64,000 nt of DNA from Xenopus tropicalis. Lineage: Eukaryota > Chordata > Amphibia > Anura > Pipidae. The notes below the pieces were generated by a model. That model made no database searches and had not been told where the DNA came from. It saw only the letters and a program-made list of their open reading frames with translations. Positions 1-11,322 of the stretch are shown here, in pieces (the first letter of the stretch is position 1; each line of letters starts with the position of its first letter). The stretch spans positions 136,121,506 to 136,185,505 of the forward strand of contig NC_030681.2 of assembly GCF_000004195.4 (NCBI RefSeq), written 5' to 3'. The position numbers and the translations under genes are program-made.

Positions 1-298
1 TGCATTATTTCACTTATATGAGACTGTCTGGGCCAGATTGCTGCAGATCAGAACTGACAGAGCTGTCCTTAAAATCCTATCCTACAGCCGCTCCGCCAGA
101 GCCAGGGGTTTTAATATTCAGCTGCTAGAGAGACTTTCATTATTTATATATCAAGGGGGAGGGAGAGCTGCTTCTAGTCTGTCTGTCTTGTCATTTCATG
201 CTCACACATGTGAACGGATTCACCTTACTTGTGTTCTCCTGGTTGCCTTGACCTTCTTTTTACAAATCATTTTCCCACCTATCTGTTTTGTCATTAAT

Positions 299-320
299 GG
301 GGGGGGGGGGGGGGGGGGGG
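299..320. repeat. Poly-G homopolymer (22 G)
   Basis: An uninterrupted run of 22 G on the plus strand. It is a simple repeat, likely length-polymorphic and prone to sequencing error. Confidence 0.95.
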
Positions 321-604
321 TTGTTTTATTCTAATAAAAAATGGGCAGCATTGTGTTCTTTTTGAAACATGTAAGGAAATCAGCAGCAGTACAGTGCTCC
401 GTGCCATGAGTGTATGGGGGGTGAGGAGCAGAAGAGATTACATCATGTGTGCAGGCAAAGAATAATAAATCAGTGCAAAGGGGAATGTAATCCCCAAACA
501 TTATGTCATGGCTAATTTTCAGACTTCACATGTGAATGATAATGCTGCCTGGGATCATCTCTTTCAACTGACACGAGGGATCTGTCTTCTATTTCATTAC
601 ACAC

Positions 605-606
<2 letters not shown>

Positions 607-649
<43 letters not shown>
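607..649. repeat. (AT)n microsatellite
   Basis: About 21 perfect AT dinucleotides, directly visible. Confidence 0.97.
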
Positions 650-652
<3 letters not shown>

Positions 653-2043
653 TTATTTCTCACACCCCATGACCACCATCTGTGGAGTACAGCTATGCTG
701 AGCCCTAACTTCAAGAAGGTGCTACATTCCTAAATGTATATATATTTATATACATACAATTATTAAAACACATGAATGCTATAATATCTATCCTAAGCAG
801 ACGGTACAGTCTTTTTTTTTTTTTTTTGTTAAGTGACGGCTGTGCTCCAATAGCTTTCTGTTTATATACAGAATCAAGGTTGCTCTATAGCTTTTTGAAC
901 TACAACTCCCATGATCCTCTATCCTCCTGAGACTGGGAGTTGTGAGGCAGTAACTTGGAATTAATGATTTTATATGTAAACAGCGATGATTAATCAGGGA
1001 TATACGCCAACTTATTGTGCCAACTTATTTCAGAATGATTGTGCAACCTCAATATCTATAAATATATCTCTGCCTGCAGCTGTATAGCAAACGTAATAGC
1101 ACAGGCAGCATGCTTCTGGGTGAGCTATATATCAGTATAACTATATGTTTTCTTTATAATAGTACACAGATATCTATTTTTTATAATATGATCCTCAGAA
1201 GATCAGGCCAGCTGAGAGATCATGGGAGGTAACTACCATTAATAAAACCTGCATTGTGCTCCTTTCCCCCCCACCCTGTAAAAAAAAAATCTATTGGTTT
1301 GGGAAAGTTACATCTGCTCAGGAACCTGTAGCCAATTCCCTATAGCTGATCATATGGCATGGGCTTAAGGCTACCATAGGACAGCCACAATAAAACAGTG
1401 CATCTGTCTGGAAAGAAACCATATGAAGATCTGCCTCCTCCTCCTCCCCCCCCACAAAAAAAGAAAAGGCTTTAGCAAATGCCGGCACCCTCGGGGCTTT
1501 CCGCTTGTGGTGCCTATAGCAGGCACAGGAGGTGGTTAGACAGCATCCATCAATAGCACCCCCATCCCCCCCTCGCCCAGACAGCATCACGTCTGCTTCC
1601 TACACTCACTGCTGCTTCTGCAAGGATCCACTGAAGGAAGAGGGATACAGACAGACAGACAGGCAGTGAAACATTGTGGCCTGGTAATACTGGCCCTTGT
1701 CATTCCTAGGGCTGTGAGCAGCAATATTTACTGCTGATAAGCTACTTACTGGGGCCCACAAAATGGCTTGGCAGTGCCAAAGGCAGCAGCGCTGTTATTT
1801 CTGGCAATAAAATCCTTACTCCCTGAATTGTAAGTCAAACAAGGTTCCCTGTCATGTAGGTTAGAGGGTGGCAGTGTTCTGGGCAATGTACAGTAAGGGA
1901 AATCTACTGATCTTATCTAATACTGTAGCCTGGAGATGCAGCCAGCCCCCACCGCAGAATTCTCATTCTCTCTATTTATTTATTTATTTATCTGAAAGAC
2001 TTACTTACAGCGTCAGTCTGCAGCCTGTCTGCATCTCTCCCAG

Positions 2044-2173
2044 GCAGTGAGGTTCAGCTTGGGAAATCGTGACACAGCCGAATGTATCTGTATAGTGCTG
2101 GCAGGGCGTACTGGCGCTGCTCTTCCTTGCACGATTTCTTCTGCATGTTTTGTTGAGGCAGAGTACAGGCATG
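2044..2173 (+). other. Weak candidate exon bounded by splice-like sites
   Basis: A pyrimidine-rich stretch ending in CTCTCCCAG precedes position 2044, and a consensus donor ATG|GTGAGT follows position 2173. The 130-base interval is open in frame 1 for 43 codons, while the other two frames contain stops. The implied peptide has no family I recognise. Good splice signals occur by chance in long AT-rich DNA, so this could equally be a non-coding 5' exon or nothing. Confidence 0.15.
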
Positions 2174-2336
2174 GTGAGTGATGCCAATGTAGCGAAGAAA
2201 TATAAGAGAAGACATTTTTTTTTTTTTTTACACAAAATTAGTTTTAAGGTGGATCCTAGTATGTGTGACATCCACTGTACAAACTATGTAGTTAGAAGAT
2301 GTAGATAATGATAGTGCTTACGCAGTATTATTTTTT

Positions 2337-2495
2337 ATTATTATTAACATTTATTTATAAAGCGCCAGCATATTCCGCAGCGCTGTACAATAAGTGGGTT
2401 ACATACATTGGACATACAGAGTAACATATAAAGCAATCAATAACCGATACAAGCGGTGAAGGGGGCACTGCCAAAAAGAGCTTACAATCTACAAG
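2337..2495 (-). mobile_element. LINE 3' tail (L2/CR1-type), minus strand
   Basis: Reverse complement of the tail seen at 42264-42422: it has the phrases GCGCTGTACAATA and TTTATAAAGCGCC and ends in an ATT-rich stretch. Frog and fish L2/CR1-type elements end with comparable 'GCGCTTTATAAATAAA' tails. The element is strongly 5'-truncated and carries no coding sequence. It lies just before the 82-bp minisatellite. Confidence 0.75.
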
Positions 2496-2560
2496 TACTT
2501 TACATTAATTTATAGCAAGCAGAGGTCTAAAAAAATGTTAACAAGCAAGGGTTACAAGGG

Positions 2561-4618
2561 TAGTAGCAGTGGGCATAATAGCCTTTGGGAAGGGACTGTG
2601 GCTGTGGGATAGCAGGTATAGTAGGGAGAGATAGTGCCTATAGTAGCAGTGGGGGGATAATAGCCTCTGGGAAGGGACTGTGGCTGTGGGATAGCAGGTA
2701 TAGTAGGGAGAGATGGTGCCTATAGTAGCAGTGGGGGGATAATAGCCTCTGGGAAGGGACTGTGGGATAGCAGGTATAGTAGGGAGAAATGGTGCCTATA
2801 GTACCAGTGGGGGATAATAGCCCCTGGGAAGGAACTGTGACTCTGGGATAGCAGGTATAGTAGGGAGAGATGGTGCCTATAGTAGCAGTGGGGGGATAAT
2901 AGCCTCTGGGAAGGGACTGTGGCTGTGGGATAGCAGGTATAGTAGGGAGAGATGGTGCCTATAGTAGCAGTGGGGGGATAATAGCCTCTGGGAAGGGACT
3001 GTGGCTGTGGGATAGCAGGTATAGTAGGGAGAGATGGTGCCTATAGTAGCAGTGGGGGGATAATAGCCTCTGGGAAGGGACTGTGGCTGTGGGATAGCAG
3101 GTATAGTAGGGAGAGATGGTGCCTATTGTAGCAGTGGGGGGATAATAGCCTCTGGGAAGGGACTGTGGCTGTGGGATAGCAGGTATAGTAGGGAGAGATG
3201 GTGCCTATAGTAGCAGTGGGGGGATAATAGCCTCTGGGAAGGGACTGTGGCTGTGGGATAGCAGGTATAGTAGGGAGAGATGGTGCCTATAGTAGCAGTG
3301 GGGGGATAATAGCCTCTGGGAAGGGACTGTGGGATAGCAGGTATAGTAGGGAGAGATGGTGCCTATAGTACCAGTGGGGGATAATAGCCCCTGGGAAGGA
3401 ACTGTGACTCTGGGATAGCAGGTATAGTAGGGAGAGATGGTGCCTATAGTAGCAGTGGGGGGATAATAGCCTCTGGGAAGGGACTGTGGCTGTGGGATAG
3501 CAGGTATAGTAGGGAGAGATGGTGCCTATAGTAGCAGTGGGGGGATAATAGCCTCTGGGAAGGGACTGGGGCTGTGGGATAGCAGGTATAGTAGGGAGAG
3601 ATGGTGCCTATAGTAGCAGTGGGGGGATAATAGCCTCTGGGAAGGGACTGTGGGATAGCAGGTATAGTAGGGAGAAATGGTGCCTATAGTACCAGTGGGG
3701 GATAATAGCCCCTGGGAAGGAACTGTGACTCTGGGATAGCAGGTATAGTAGGGAGAGATGGTGCCTATAGTAGCAGTGGGGGGATAATAGCCTCTGGGAA
3801 GGGACTGTGGCTGTGGGATAGCAGGTATAGTAGGGAGAGATGGTGCCTATAGTAGCAGTGGGGGGATAATAGCCTCTGGGAAGGGACTGTGGGATAGCAG
3901 GTATAGTAGGGAGAAATGGTGCCTATAGTACCAGTGGGGGATAATAGCCCCTGGGAAGGAACTGTGACTCTGGGATAGCAGGTATAGTAGGGAGAGATGG
4001 TGCCTATAGTAGCAGTGGGGGGATAATAGCCTCTGGGAAGGGACTGTGGCTGTGGGATAGCAGGTATAGTAGGGAGAGATAGTGCCTATAGTAGCAGTGG
4101 GGGGATAATAGCCTCTGGGAAGGGACTGTGGCTGTGGGATAGCAGGTATAGTAGGGAGAGATGGTGCCTATAGTAGCAGTGGGGATAATAGCCTCTGGGA
4201 AGGGACTGTGGCTGTGGGATAGCAGGTATAGTAGGGAGAGATGGTGCCTATAGTAGCAGTGGGGGGATAATAGCCTCTGGGAAGGGACTGGGGCTGTGGG
4301 ATAGCAGGTATAGTAGGGAGAGATAGTGCCTATAGTAGCAGTGGGGGGATAATAGCCTCTGGGAAGGGACTGTGGCTATGGGATAGCAGGTATAGTAGGG
4401 AGAGATGGTGCCTATAGTAGCAGTGGGATAATAGCCTCTGGGAAGGGACTGGGGCTGTGGGATAGCAGGTATAGTAGGGAGAGATGGTGCCTATAGTAGC
4501 AGTGGGATAATAGCCTCTGGGAAGGGACTGGGGCTGTGGGATAGCAGGTATAGTAGGGAGAGATGGTGCCTATAGTAGCCTCTGGGAAGGGACTGTGGGA
4601 TAGCAGGTATTGTAGGGT
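2561..4618 (+). repeat. 82-bp minisatellite, about 25.5 copies
   Basis: Tandem array with unit starts at 2561, 2641, 2723, 2799, 2880, then mostly every 82 bases to a partial last unit at 4573. The unit reads AGCAGTGGGG...GATAATAGCCTCTGGGAAGG...CAGGTATAGTAGGGAGAGAT. Two variants recur: a 76-bp unit lacking GGCTGT, and a diverged 'B' unit (TACCAGTGGGGGATAATAGC) at 2799, 3366, 3687 and 3926. Each B follows a 76-bp unit, so multi-unit blocks of 7, 4 and 3 units have been copied together. There is no convincing coding frame. Confidence 0.97.
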
Positions 4619-6269
4619 GATATGATAAAATAGCAGTGTCCTATTTTAAATTGACCAAATATGGCCCTTCTTAAGTCAGGTTGGCAGTGTATCTGCCAAT
4701 TTATGCAGGGGGGAAAATCTGGCTATATATTGATTGGGCGGGTTTTAAAATTCTATCTGATAAGGAGCACATTGCAACACTGAAGTGGTCCTCATCTGAC
4801 ACATTTCCTTAGGCCCCAGAAAATGCTCTATTTGGCCCAGCATGCAGGTGCCCACCTTTACTTTGGGGCATACTACCACTTGATGGCCTTGTTTCAGATA
4901 ACAGAAGAAGCAGTGCAATCCTTCTTCTACTATTAGGGGCTAAAGGGGTTGCGCAGGGAAGTCTAAATGGCAACTGTTGATGCTCTACAGCCTCAGCTTT
5001 CAGGGGATATTCACCAGTGGGCAGCATTGGAGGCACAGGTTGTGCATCACTGACACATCCCATTTATTATAGATACTTATGAAAATGACCAACTGGAAAA
5101 ATGCCTAGACCTTAGCAAACCCCTGCTTGCCTCTTCCTACATACGTTCCTGTGTACAGCAAGCAAGCAGCAGCTATCACATGTGGCTATCCAAAACAAAT
5201 GAGAAAGTGCCCCAGCGGCTAATAGATCAGATGAAATATGTTAATGTGTTTTGATAGAGCCGCTGTTTGCTATGGAGGAAAAACACCTGGAAGATAACGC
5301 TTTAAATATCCGATGCAAAAAGAAGGGAACTTTTAACATTTCTTCCTTTAATGGCCCTTGTGCACTAAAACTAAAAAATCTAAGGCTTGATGAATTGATG
5401 CCTTAGCTAAGAACGTCAGGTTAAAATGCTAAATTATCTTTAGCTGTTCATCTGTTAAAAGAGTCTGATTGATAGGGGCTTAGTCCAGTCCTAGAGGTAA
5501 TTATTCTCAACCCACAAATAAAGGGCCATCTGCTTACAATTACCATTCACTCTGCTAGTAATTTAAGAAGGAACCGCTTTAAGATTTTTTTTTTTCTCTT
5601 TCAGCATGACAATATAAGATGAACAAATTGAGGCTAGGCCTGAAAAAGGGAAGATTTTTACTAAAATAATAAATATATTTTTTTATTTTTTTGCCTTCAA
5701 AAACCTGTTGTGCCACTCTTGTGGAGGGATTGTGTGTGTAGCTATACAGAGAGTTCATTTCAAGTGCATTATTTAGGTTTCAACTAGTAGCTGAAATTCA
5801 GAGAAATTAACCCACAAAACTCTAAGGCTTGTCACAGCATCACATTAAAATCAGGCATCAATAAAACTCAAAGGTTGAATGGCTAATTAGCAATATAAAT
5901 ACATTCTGCGTGGCTGCACAGCAACTAGTGTAGTCTGCAGCATGCACCTAATGTTTTTCTAAATTAGACATGCAGGAAATGGATGGGGGGGTCATGCAAT
6001 AAAATGTACAATGTTTGCTAAAAGGCTAGTGACCCACAGCAATGCAGCAGCTTTCATCTGATTGGTTGCTATGGGTTACTAGACTGAAAAAATGTGCCTT
6101 TTATTACATTACCTCATGTATGTGTTTGCCTCTGTTGAACTACAACTATCAGAATCCAGTGCTTCTTTCTGCAATATAAAAGATGCAAAAAAAAAAAAAA
6201 AATTTAGCTTAAAGTTGCATCGGACAGACATAGAGATTCAGAGATTGTACATGATGCACATCAGTTTAT
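4619..6269. other. Unique AT-rich sequence; possible conserved non-coding block
   Basis: No repeat family or gene is recognised. The stretch about 5180-5600 is complex unique sequence with several TAAT/ATTA homeodomain-like cores and no array structure, which is how vertebrate conserved non-coding elements often look. This is a visual impression only. A poly-T (about 5586) and a poly-A (about 6187) lie nearby. Confidence 0.3.
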
Positions 6270-6413
6270 GGAACAGTGGAGCTTACAGTCTAAGCTCCCT
6301 ATCTCATTCACATACACTGAAAATTATTAGGAGCCACTTTACCTGCCTGTATGTTTTTTTGAGTGTGGGAGGGAAGCGGAATACCCGGAGGGAACCCATG
6401 CAAGAAGGCACAT
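6270..6413 (-). mobile_element. Old L2/CR1-type LINE 3' fragment
   Basis: Contains the phrases GTGGAGCTTACAGTCTAAGC, CCTGCCTGTATGTTTTTTTG and a stretch ending AACCCATGCAAGAAGG. These resemble the widely conserved 3' part of vertebrate L2-like LINEs read on the minus strand. It is diverged and has no open frame. Confidence 0.55.
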
Positions 6414-8276
6414 TTGGCCTATAGTTTTTCGTTTTTTTTTTATGGTCAGGGCCCTCTTGGGCAATGAGCCCCCCCCCCTTCCTTTAACCGACCTCCTTCT
6501 CCAGAGATGTCAGCTAACCCCATGTCATTAGGGTGATAATGATCCAGTCCTGGGTCTGTTTCTCGGACCCAGGCAGGGGGAGGGGTGATTGCTAGTTTAG
6601 ACAGAACTATTAAGTTACCATGCTCTCCTACTCTTAAAGAGCTGGATTTCCTGTTAAAAATCAGAACGTTACCTGCTGGTGGGTTTCTTCTGCCCCTTAT
6701 AATAAACCACTTGAGGCAAAGTTATCATGTAGAGATAACAACTAAGCCAATGTCATTAGGGTAATTATATGTCAATATAGGCATTTTGAGCCCTTTTTAT
6801 GCTTGAAAAGGTTTGAAAAAAATCCAGGACTGGATCTTTATCATTCTATTAATATGGGGTCAGTTGACATATCTTCTCATGGCAGAAGAGCCCCTTGTTT
6901 ACTTATATTAGTGCTGATCAACATGCAGCCCCCAGATGTTGCTGAACTTCAACCGCTGGACCAGCAACATAGACCAGAAATAGACCAAAAATATTTGTCC
7001 TTGTGGTCTTGGGGGCATCGTGTTCCCCTGCACAAAGCTATCCGGAAACTTACTGCAGGATCTTCTTTTAGTAAATTGACTTGCTGGCCCTGAAGAGCTG
7101 GACACTGATTTACTAACCAGGTGCTAAATTGCACCAGTGCAAATACCCATAGTGACTAATTTGTTTTTTCAAACTTATAGGCTGATCAGAACATTCTTGA
7201 AACACTCTTTCCATGCCCTTTTATGTGCCAAAGCAATGTAGCTATATTTACAACATTGTGGGCAAGTGATCTAATTGAAGTGAGCCTTCTCAGATCCCTT
7301 CTTTTTCCATAAAACTAAAACACTTTGAAGTGGCCTCCTCTTTAGCCACTGGGTGTCATGCTGTGCTGTTGAAATCAGTTCACAGAGCACAGATGAGAGG
7401 CCGAAGTGACTGAATTACCATCTTTTAGACTGAAAGCAATGCGTCAGTGTGTGTATCTTCAGGGCAGCTCCCAGGGGATTTATTACACTGTACCTTCATT
7501 CTTTCTTTATTACAGTCACTTTATTTAACCCCCAAGTAACAGCCTTACAGGCAGTAGAAACCATTCTAGGCTTGCATTTTACTGAAGATCTGCTCAGTCA
7601 GGCCATGTGTCATTTGTGCTGATCCATTTGCCTTCTTCACTGTGACTAACACTGACTAACTCTCTAGTGCTGGGATTAGTCATGGTGTTAGGGTAAGTTA
7701 GGGTAAATTTACCGGATTACTTGAAAAATGAGTGACATGTCTCACAAGTGCAAGTACTAGTAATGCAATGCACTGATTAAATTAAATACACCCTGATTTT
7801 TTTTAAATGGGGACAGATTCTGAATGTGACGTTCATGCCAGAAAAAATTGCATTAACGATAGCAAAAAATCATGTCAATTGTTCTGGCAAATTTGTGTGA
7901 TTTTTATATTGTACATCAAAATAATTAAATAAATTGGTGCTTAGAATGACAGTTGGACAAAAATGCTTTATCTACAAACCGGGAGTGTGAATTTTGTGAC
8001 TAAAATGTTATTTTTACATCAGTTTACATCATTATCATCATCATCATTAATATTCCTTTTACTTTTTTTTTTTTTTACCTTTTTTTTACTTTTTTTGCCT
8101 AAACCCCATTGGTGCTCCTAATTAATAAACGAGGCATAAAGAACAATAATTTAATTCCTAAGTATAAAAAATGCTGTATTCGCATATTTGGAGTAAGATG
8201 ATTTTCGGTTAACATTTTTCTTAACCACTAATTCCATTTTGTCAATTCCCCTGCTCTACATGCTTGGTAGGGGTCT
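6414..8276. other. Unique AT-rich sequence
   Basis: No gene or repeat family recognised. Contains short homopolymers and a (CAT)n-like run near 8030-8048. Open frames here are short and unremarkable. Confidence 0.4.
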
Positions 8277-8345
8277 TAGATTGTAAGCTTACTGGGAGAG
8301 GGACTGATACAAATGATGTAAAGTGCTGCAAATTCTTGTGATATA
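8277..8345 (+). mobile_element. LINE 3' tail fragment, plus strand
   Basis: Begins AGATTGTAAGCTTACTGGG and continues GTAAAGTGCTGCAAATTC, matching by eye the degenerate start and middle of the tails at 11101 and 42264. Short, diverged and non-coding. Confidence 0.45.
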
Positions 8346-8660
8346 ACTAAATATGGCGGACCTAGGCGTAGGCAGGCCTAGGGTGCCACTGGGGGGGAGC
8401 AATTAAAAAAAAATAATTACTGAAAGATAAACTCCACTACTTCTTCTGTCATGGGTTACTCATTCCTGAAAGACTGAGCAGAAGGAGGAGTGGGTAAGTG
8501 AGCAGGGGGCCGGGGAGGGGGGGGGATGAGCATATGGGGGGCGGGGTCAGTGGTCACAATCTGAAAAGGGGCTGTTACAATGATCCCCTGGGGTGGGTGA
8601 AGACACAAGAGGTACTGATTGGGTGCAAGTTCCTCATGGCCCTGCTCTGCAAATAAAGTA

Positions 8661-8987
8661 CAGGTATAGGACCCATTATCCAGAATGCTCGGGACATGGG
8701 GTTTTCCAGATAAGGGGTCTTTCCGTAATTCAGATCTCCTACTTTAAGTTTGCTAAAAAAATTATTTAAACTGTAATTAAACCCACTAGGATTGTTTTGG
8801 CTCCAATAAGTATTAATTATATCTTAGTTGGGATCAAGTACAAGGTACTGTTTTATTATTACAGAGAAAAGGGAAACCATTTTTAAAAATATGAATTATT
8901 TGATTGAAATGGAGTCTATGGGAGATGGCCTTTCCATAATTCAGAACTTTCTGGATAATGGGTATCCAGATAAGGGGTCCGATACCT
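8661..8987. mobile_element. CAGGTATAGG-type MITE, full length (~327 bp)
   Basis: Starts CAGGTATAGGACCCATTATC and ends GGGGTCCGATACCT, roughly inverted and flanked by TA. The interior shares long stretches with copies at 28140-28467 and 50391-50716, including ATTATATCTTAGTTGGGATC and the GGAGTCTATGGGAGATGGCC segment. The constant length of about 327 bp and the inverted ends indicate a non-autonomous DNA transposon. TA flanks suggest Tc1/mariner-type mobilisation, but this is not proven. Confidence 0.8.
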
Positions 8988-10213
8988 TAATAAAAAGAAG
9001 ATAAAAACACCATGCAAGTTGGGTGTGCAATTTTCATTTGTATGAGCAACCCCTCAGCAAACTGAAATAGCAGGAGGCAGTAGGGAGTATGCTGGATATT
9101 ATTGATCTTCAACACAACCGTTATGTCACATTCAAATGATGCAAGATAAGGAACAGTAACAGTAAAATAAAAATTTCCTAAATTTTACAGAAAAAAATGT
9201 AAAGGGTTCAAAGACAACAATGTGAGTGAGTGTGTGCACATGGTGGGGAGATGTGACGATTTTACTCCACTTCATTACTTCCTTTGTTTTGCCATAGAAA
9301 ATGAAAACCTCTTGAGCAGGAAGTGAGAAGTGTCCAGCACAGGAAAAACCCTTCTATCAGCCTGCTGAAAAGCTGCATATATCATTATCCGACTACAGTG
9401 CTCCGACACGTTCCACAGCATTGCTCAAAGACAGGGCTGAGCCAAAATGTAATCATTAATCCTCATCTCAAAAATCCTTAATAAACAAACAACAACAAAA
9501 AAACCAATCCCCAGATCCAGCAGACCCAAGACCATAGCAATAAACCTTGTATAGGCCATTTGCAGCACAGTGGATAATAATACAATGTATCTGTTTTAAT
9601 TAAAATAAGAACATTTACCTACCTCCTTAAACTGTGTAGCAAAATATATTATCAGTTAGTAATGGAATGTAGCAAATCACTTAAATGGCATTAGTACTTG
9701 CAGAGATTTCCAACCACTGTAAGCACAATATTCCACATTAATAACATTAAACTCCATCAGGAACTTAGCAGCTTTTTCAGGACGTAATTGAGCTGATTAT
9801 CCTGTTTCAGAAATCAGATTAAAAGGAATATTCCTGAATCCTGATTTGGGTTTATAAATCCTTAAATTAAGACTAAATCCTTAAAAAGGGGCAGTCATGT
9901 TAACATTATTTTGGGTAGAATATTAAGAAACTATACAACATAACAGAAAGATATAGAGACCTCTGACAGAGCGACACAGATCTTATTGAACTTAGTGAGT
10001 TTCCTGCATCCTACCATAGTCAAAGGTTATGCAAAAATCCTAATAGTAGCAGCCATAAATCGCTAAAGTAGATAGATATGAAGAGAGAAATATAATTTCC
10101 TCTTTTAATATTTAAGACACTTCATATATGATTTTACTTTGCTGACAATGGCTTCATAGCTGCCTTAGCTCACCCAATCATTGCTATTTGTAAAATAATC
10201 TAACTATATATAT
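8988..10213. other. Unique sequence; possible conserved block 9600-9860
   Basis: No repeat family recognised. The interval about 9600-9860 is complex, AT-rich and array-free, with several TAAT motifs. It is a candidate for cross-species conservation, but the sequence alone does not prove it. Confidence 0.3.
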
Positions 10214-10450
10214 ATAGGTGTGGGATCTGTTATCCAGAATTCTCGGGACCTGGGATTTTCCAGATAAGGGACCTTTCCATCATTTGGATCTCCATACTTT
10301 AAGAGCACTAAAAAAACATTTACACATTAAATACACCCATTAGTATTGTTTTGCCTGCAATAAGAAATAATTATATTTCAGCTGGCAGAACAAGGCAATG
10401 TTTTATGATTACAGATAATGCAAAAATACAAATACAAGAGCAATGGGGCT
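10214..10450. mobile_element. Diverged CAGGTATAGG-type MITE, 3'-truncated
   Basis: Starts TAGGTGTGGGATCTGTTATC, then TTTTCCAGATAAGGGACCTT and the internal 'ATTGTTTTGCC...CAATAAG' segment. It aligns by eye with the first two thirds of the full copies. The distal third and second terminal repeat are missing. The T2-type MITE begins directly after. Confidence 0.65.
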
Positions 10451-10455
10451 TTTAA

Positions 10456-10872
10456 AGGAACAGTAACACTAAAAAATGAAAGAGCTTTAAAGTAATAAAT
10501 ATATAATGCACTGTTGCCCTGCACTGGTAAAACTGGTGTGTTTGCTACAGTAACACTACTATAATTTAAATAATAAGCTGCTGTGTAGCCATGGGGGCAG
10601 CCATTCAAGCTGGAAAAAAGGAGAAAAGGCACAGGTTACATAGCAGATAACAGATAAGTTCTGTAGAATACAATAGTGTTTTATCTGTTATCTGCTATGT
10701 GCCTGTGCCTTTTCTCCTTTGAATGGCTGCCCCCATGGCTACATAGCAGCTTATTTATATAAATTATAGTAGACTTTCTGAGGCAAACACACAACTTTTA
10801 CCAGTGCAGGGCAACAGTACATTATATTTTAGTTACTTTTATACACTTTCATTTTTTGGTGTTACTGTTCCT
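10456..10872. mobile_element. T2/Kolobok-type palindromic MITE
   Basis: Flanked by TTAA on both sides (10452-10455 and 10873-10876). Terminal inverted repeats AGGAACAGTAACACTAAAAA / ...GGTGTTACTGTTCCT. The element is a long imperfect palindrome: the block around GGCAGCCATTCAAGCTGG reappears inverted as GAATGGCTGCCCCCATGG. TTAA target sites and this terminus match the T2-MITE family described from Xenopus, assigned to the Kolobok superfamily. No coding capacity. Strong taxonomic pointer to Xenopus. Confidence 0.9.
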
Positions 10873-10926
10873 TTAAGATAACATCATCAGAAAAAAATAA
10901 AGGTTTTACAAAAAGTATTAAAGCAT

Positions 10927-10930
<4 letters not shown>

Positions 10931-10970
<40 letters not shown>
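10931..10970. repeat. (TA)n microsatellite
   Basis: About 20 TA dinucleotides, directly visible. Confidence 0.95.
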
Positions 10971-10976
<6 letters not shown>

Positions 10977-11100
10977 CTGTACTATACCTATGCACTCACC
11001 CAGCACCTGATCTGGGAATCAGCACTTATATTGTAGTTTCACCCACTGTGACCTACAGCACTTATATTTGCCTATTTGTGTCTGTTAGTTACCCTCCCAT

Positions 11101-11322
11101 ATAGATTGTAAGCTCTATGGGACAGGGACCTCCATCCTCTTGTGACTTTGACTCTTAACTTATTGCAACTCTATTTATCTTGTATCTATCTGTATTTATT
11201 GTTGTACTTTGTATTTATCTATTATTATCTTAATAACCCCCTGTTTGTATTAATGTATTCTACTGTACAGCGCTGCGTACATAAGTAGCGCTTTATAAAT
11301 AAAGATATACATACATACATAC
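11101..11322 (+). mobile_element. LINE 3' tail, plus strand, (ATAC)n end
   Basis: Begins ATAGATTGTAAGCTCTATGG, ends TAGCGCTTTATAAATAAAG followed by ATAC repeats. Same family as the tails at 23526-24103 and 41555-41822. 5'-truncated with no coding sequence. The simple-repeat tail is typical of L2/CR1-clade LINE insertions. Confidence 0.8.

Larger units (their letters stand above)
1..2336. other. Mostly unique sequence, no identifiable gene
   Basis: AT-rich unique DNA with homopolymers and a TA tract (listed separately), a pyrimidine-rich stretch near 1430-1460 and a short GACA/CAGA repeat near 1646-1663. Short open frames on both strands show no recognisable domain. One splice-bounded segment (2044-2173) is listed separately as a weak exon candidate. 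Confidence 0.5.

Noticed and set aside
1610..1630. Minus-strand 21-nt microexon with good acceptor (CTTCCTTCAG) and donor (GTGAGTG)
   Set aside because: Too short to support without transcript evidence, and no adjoining coding frame could be identified.
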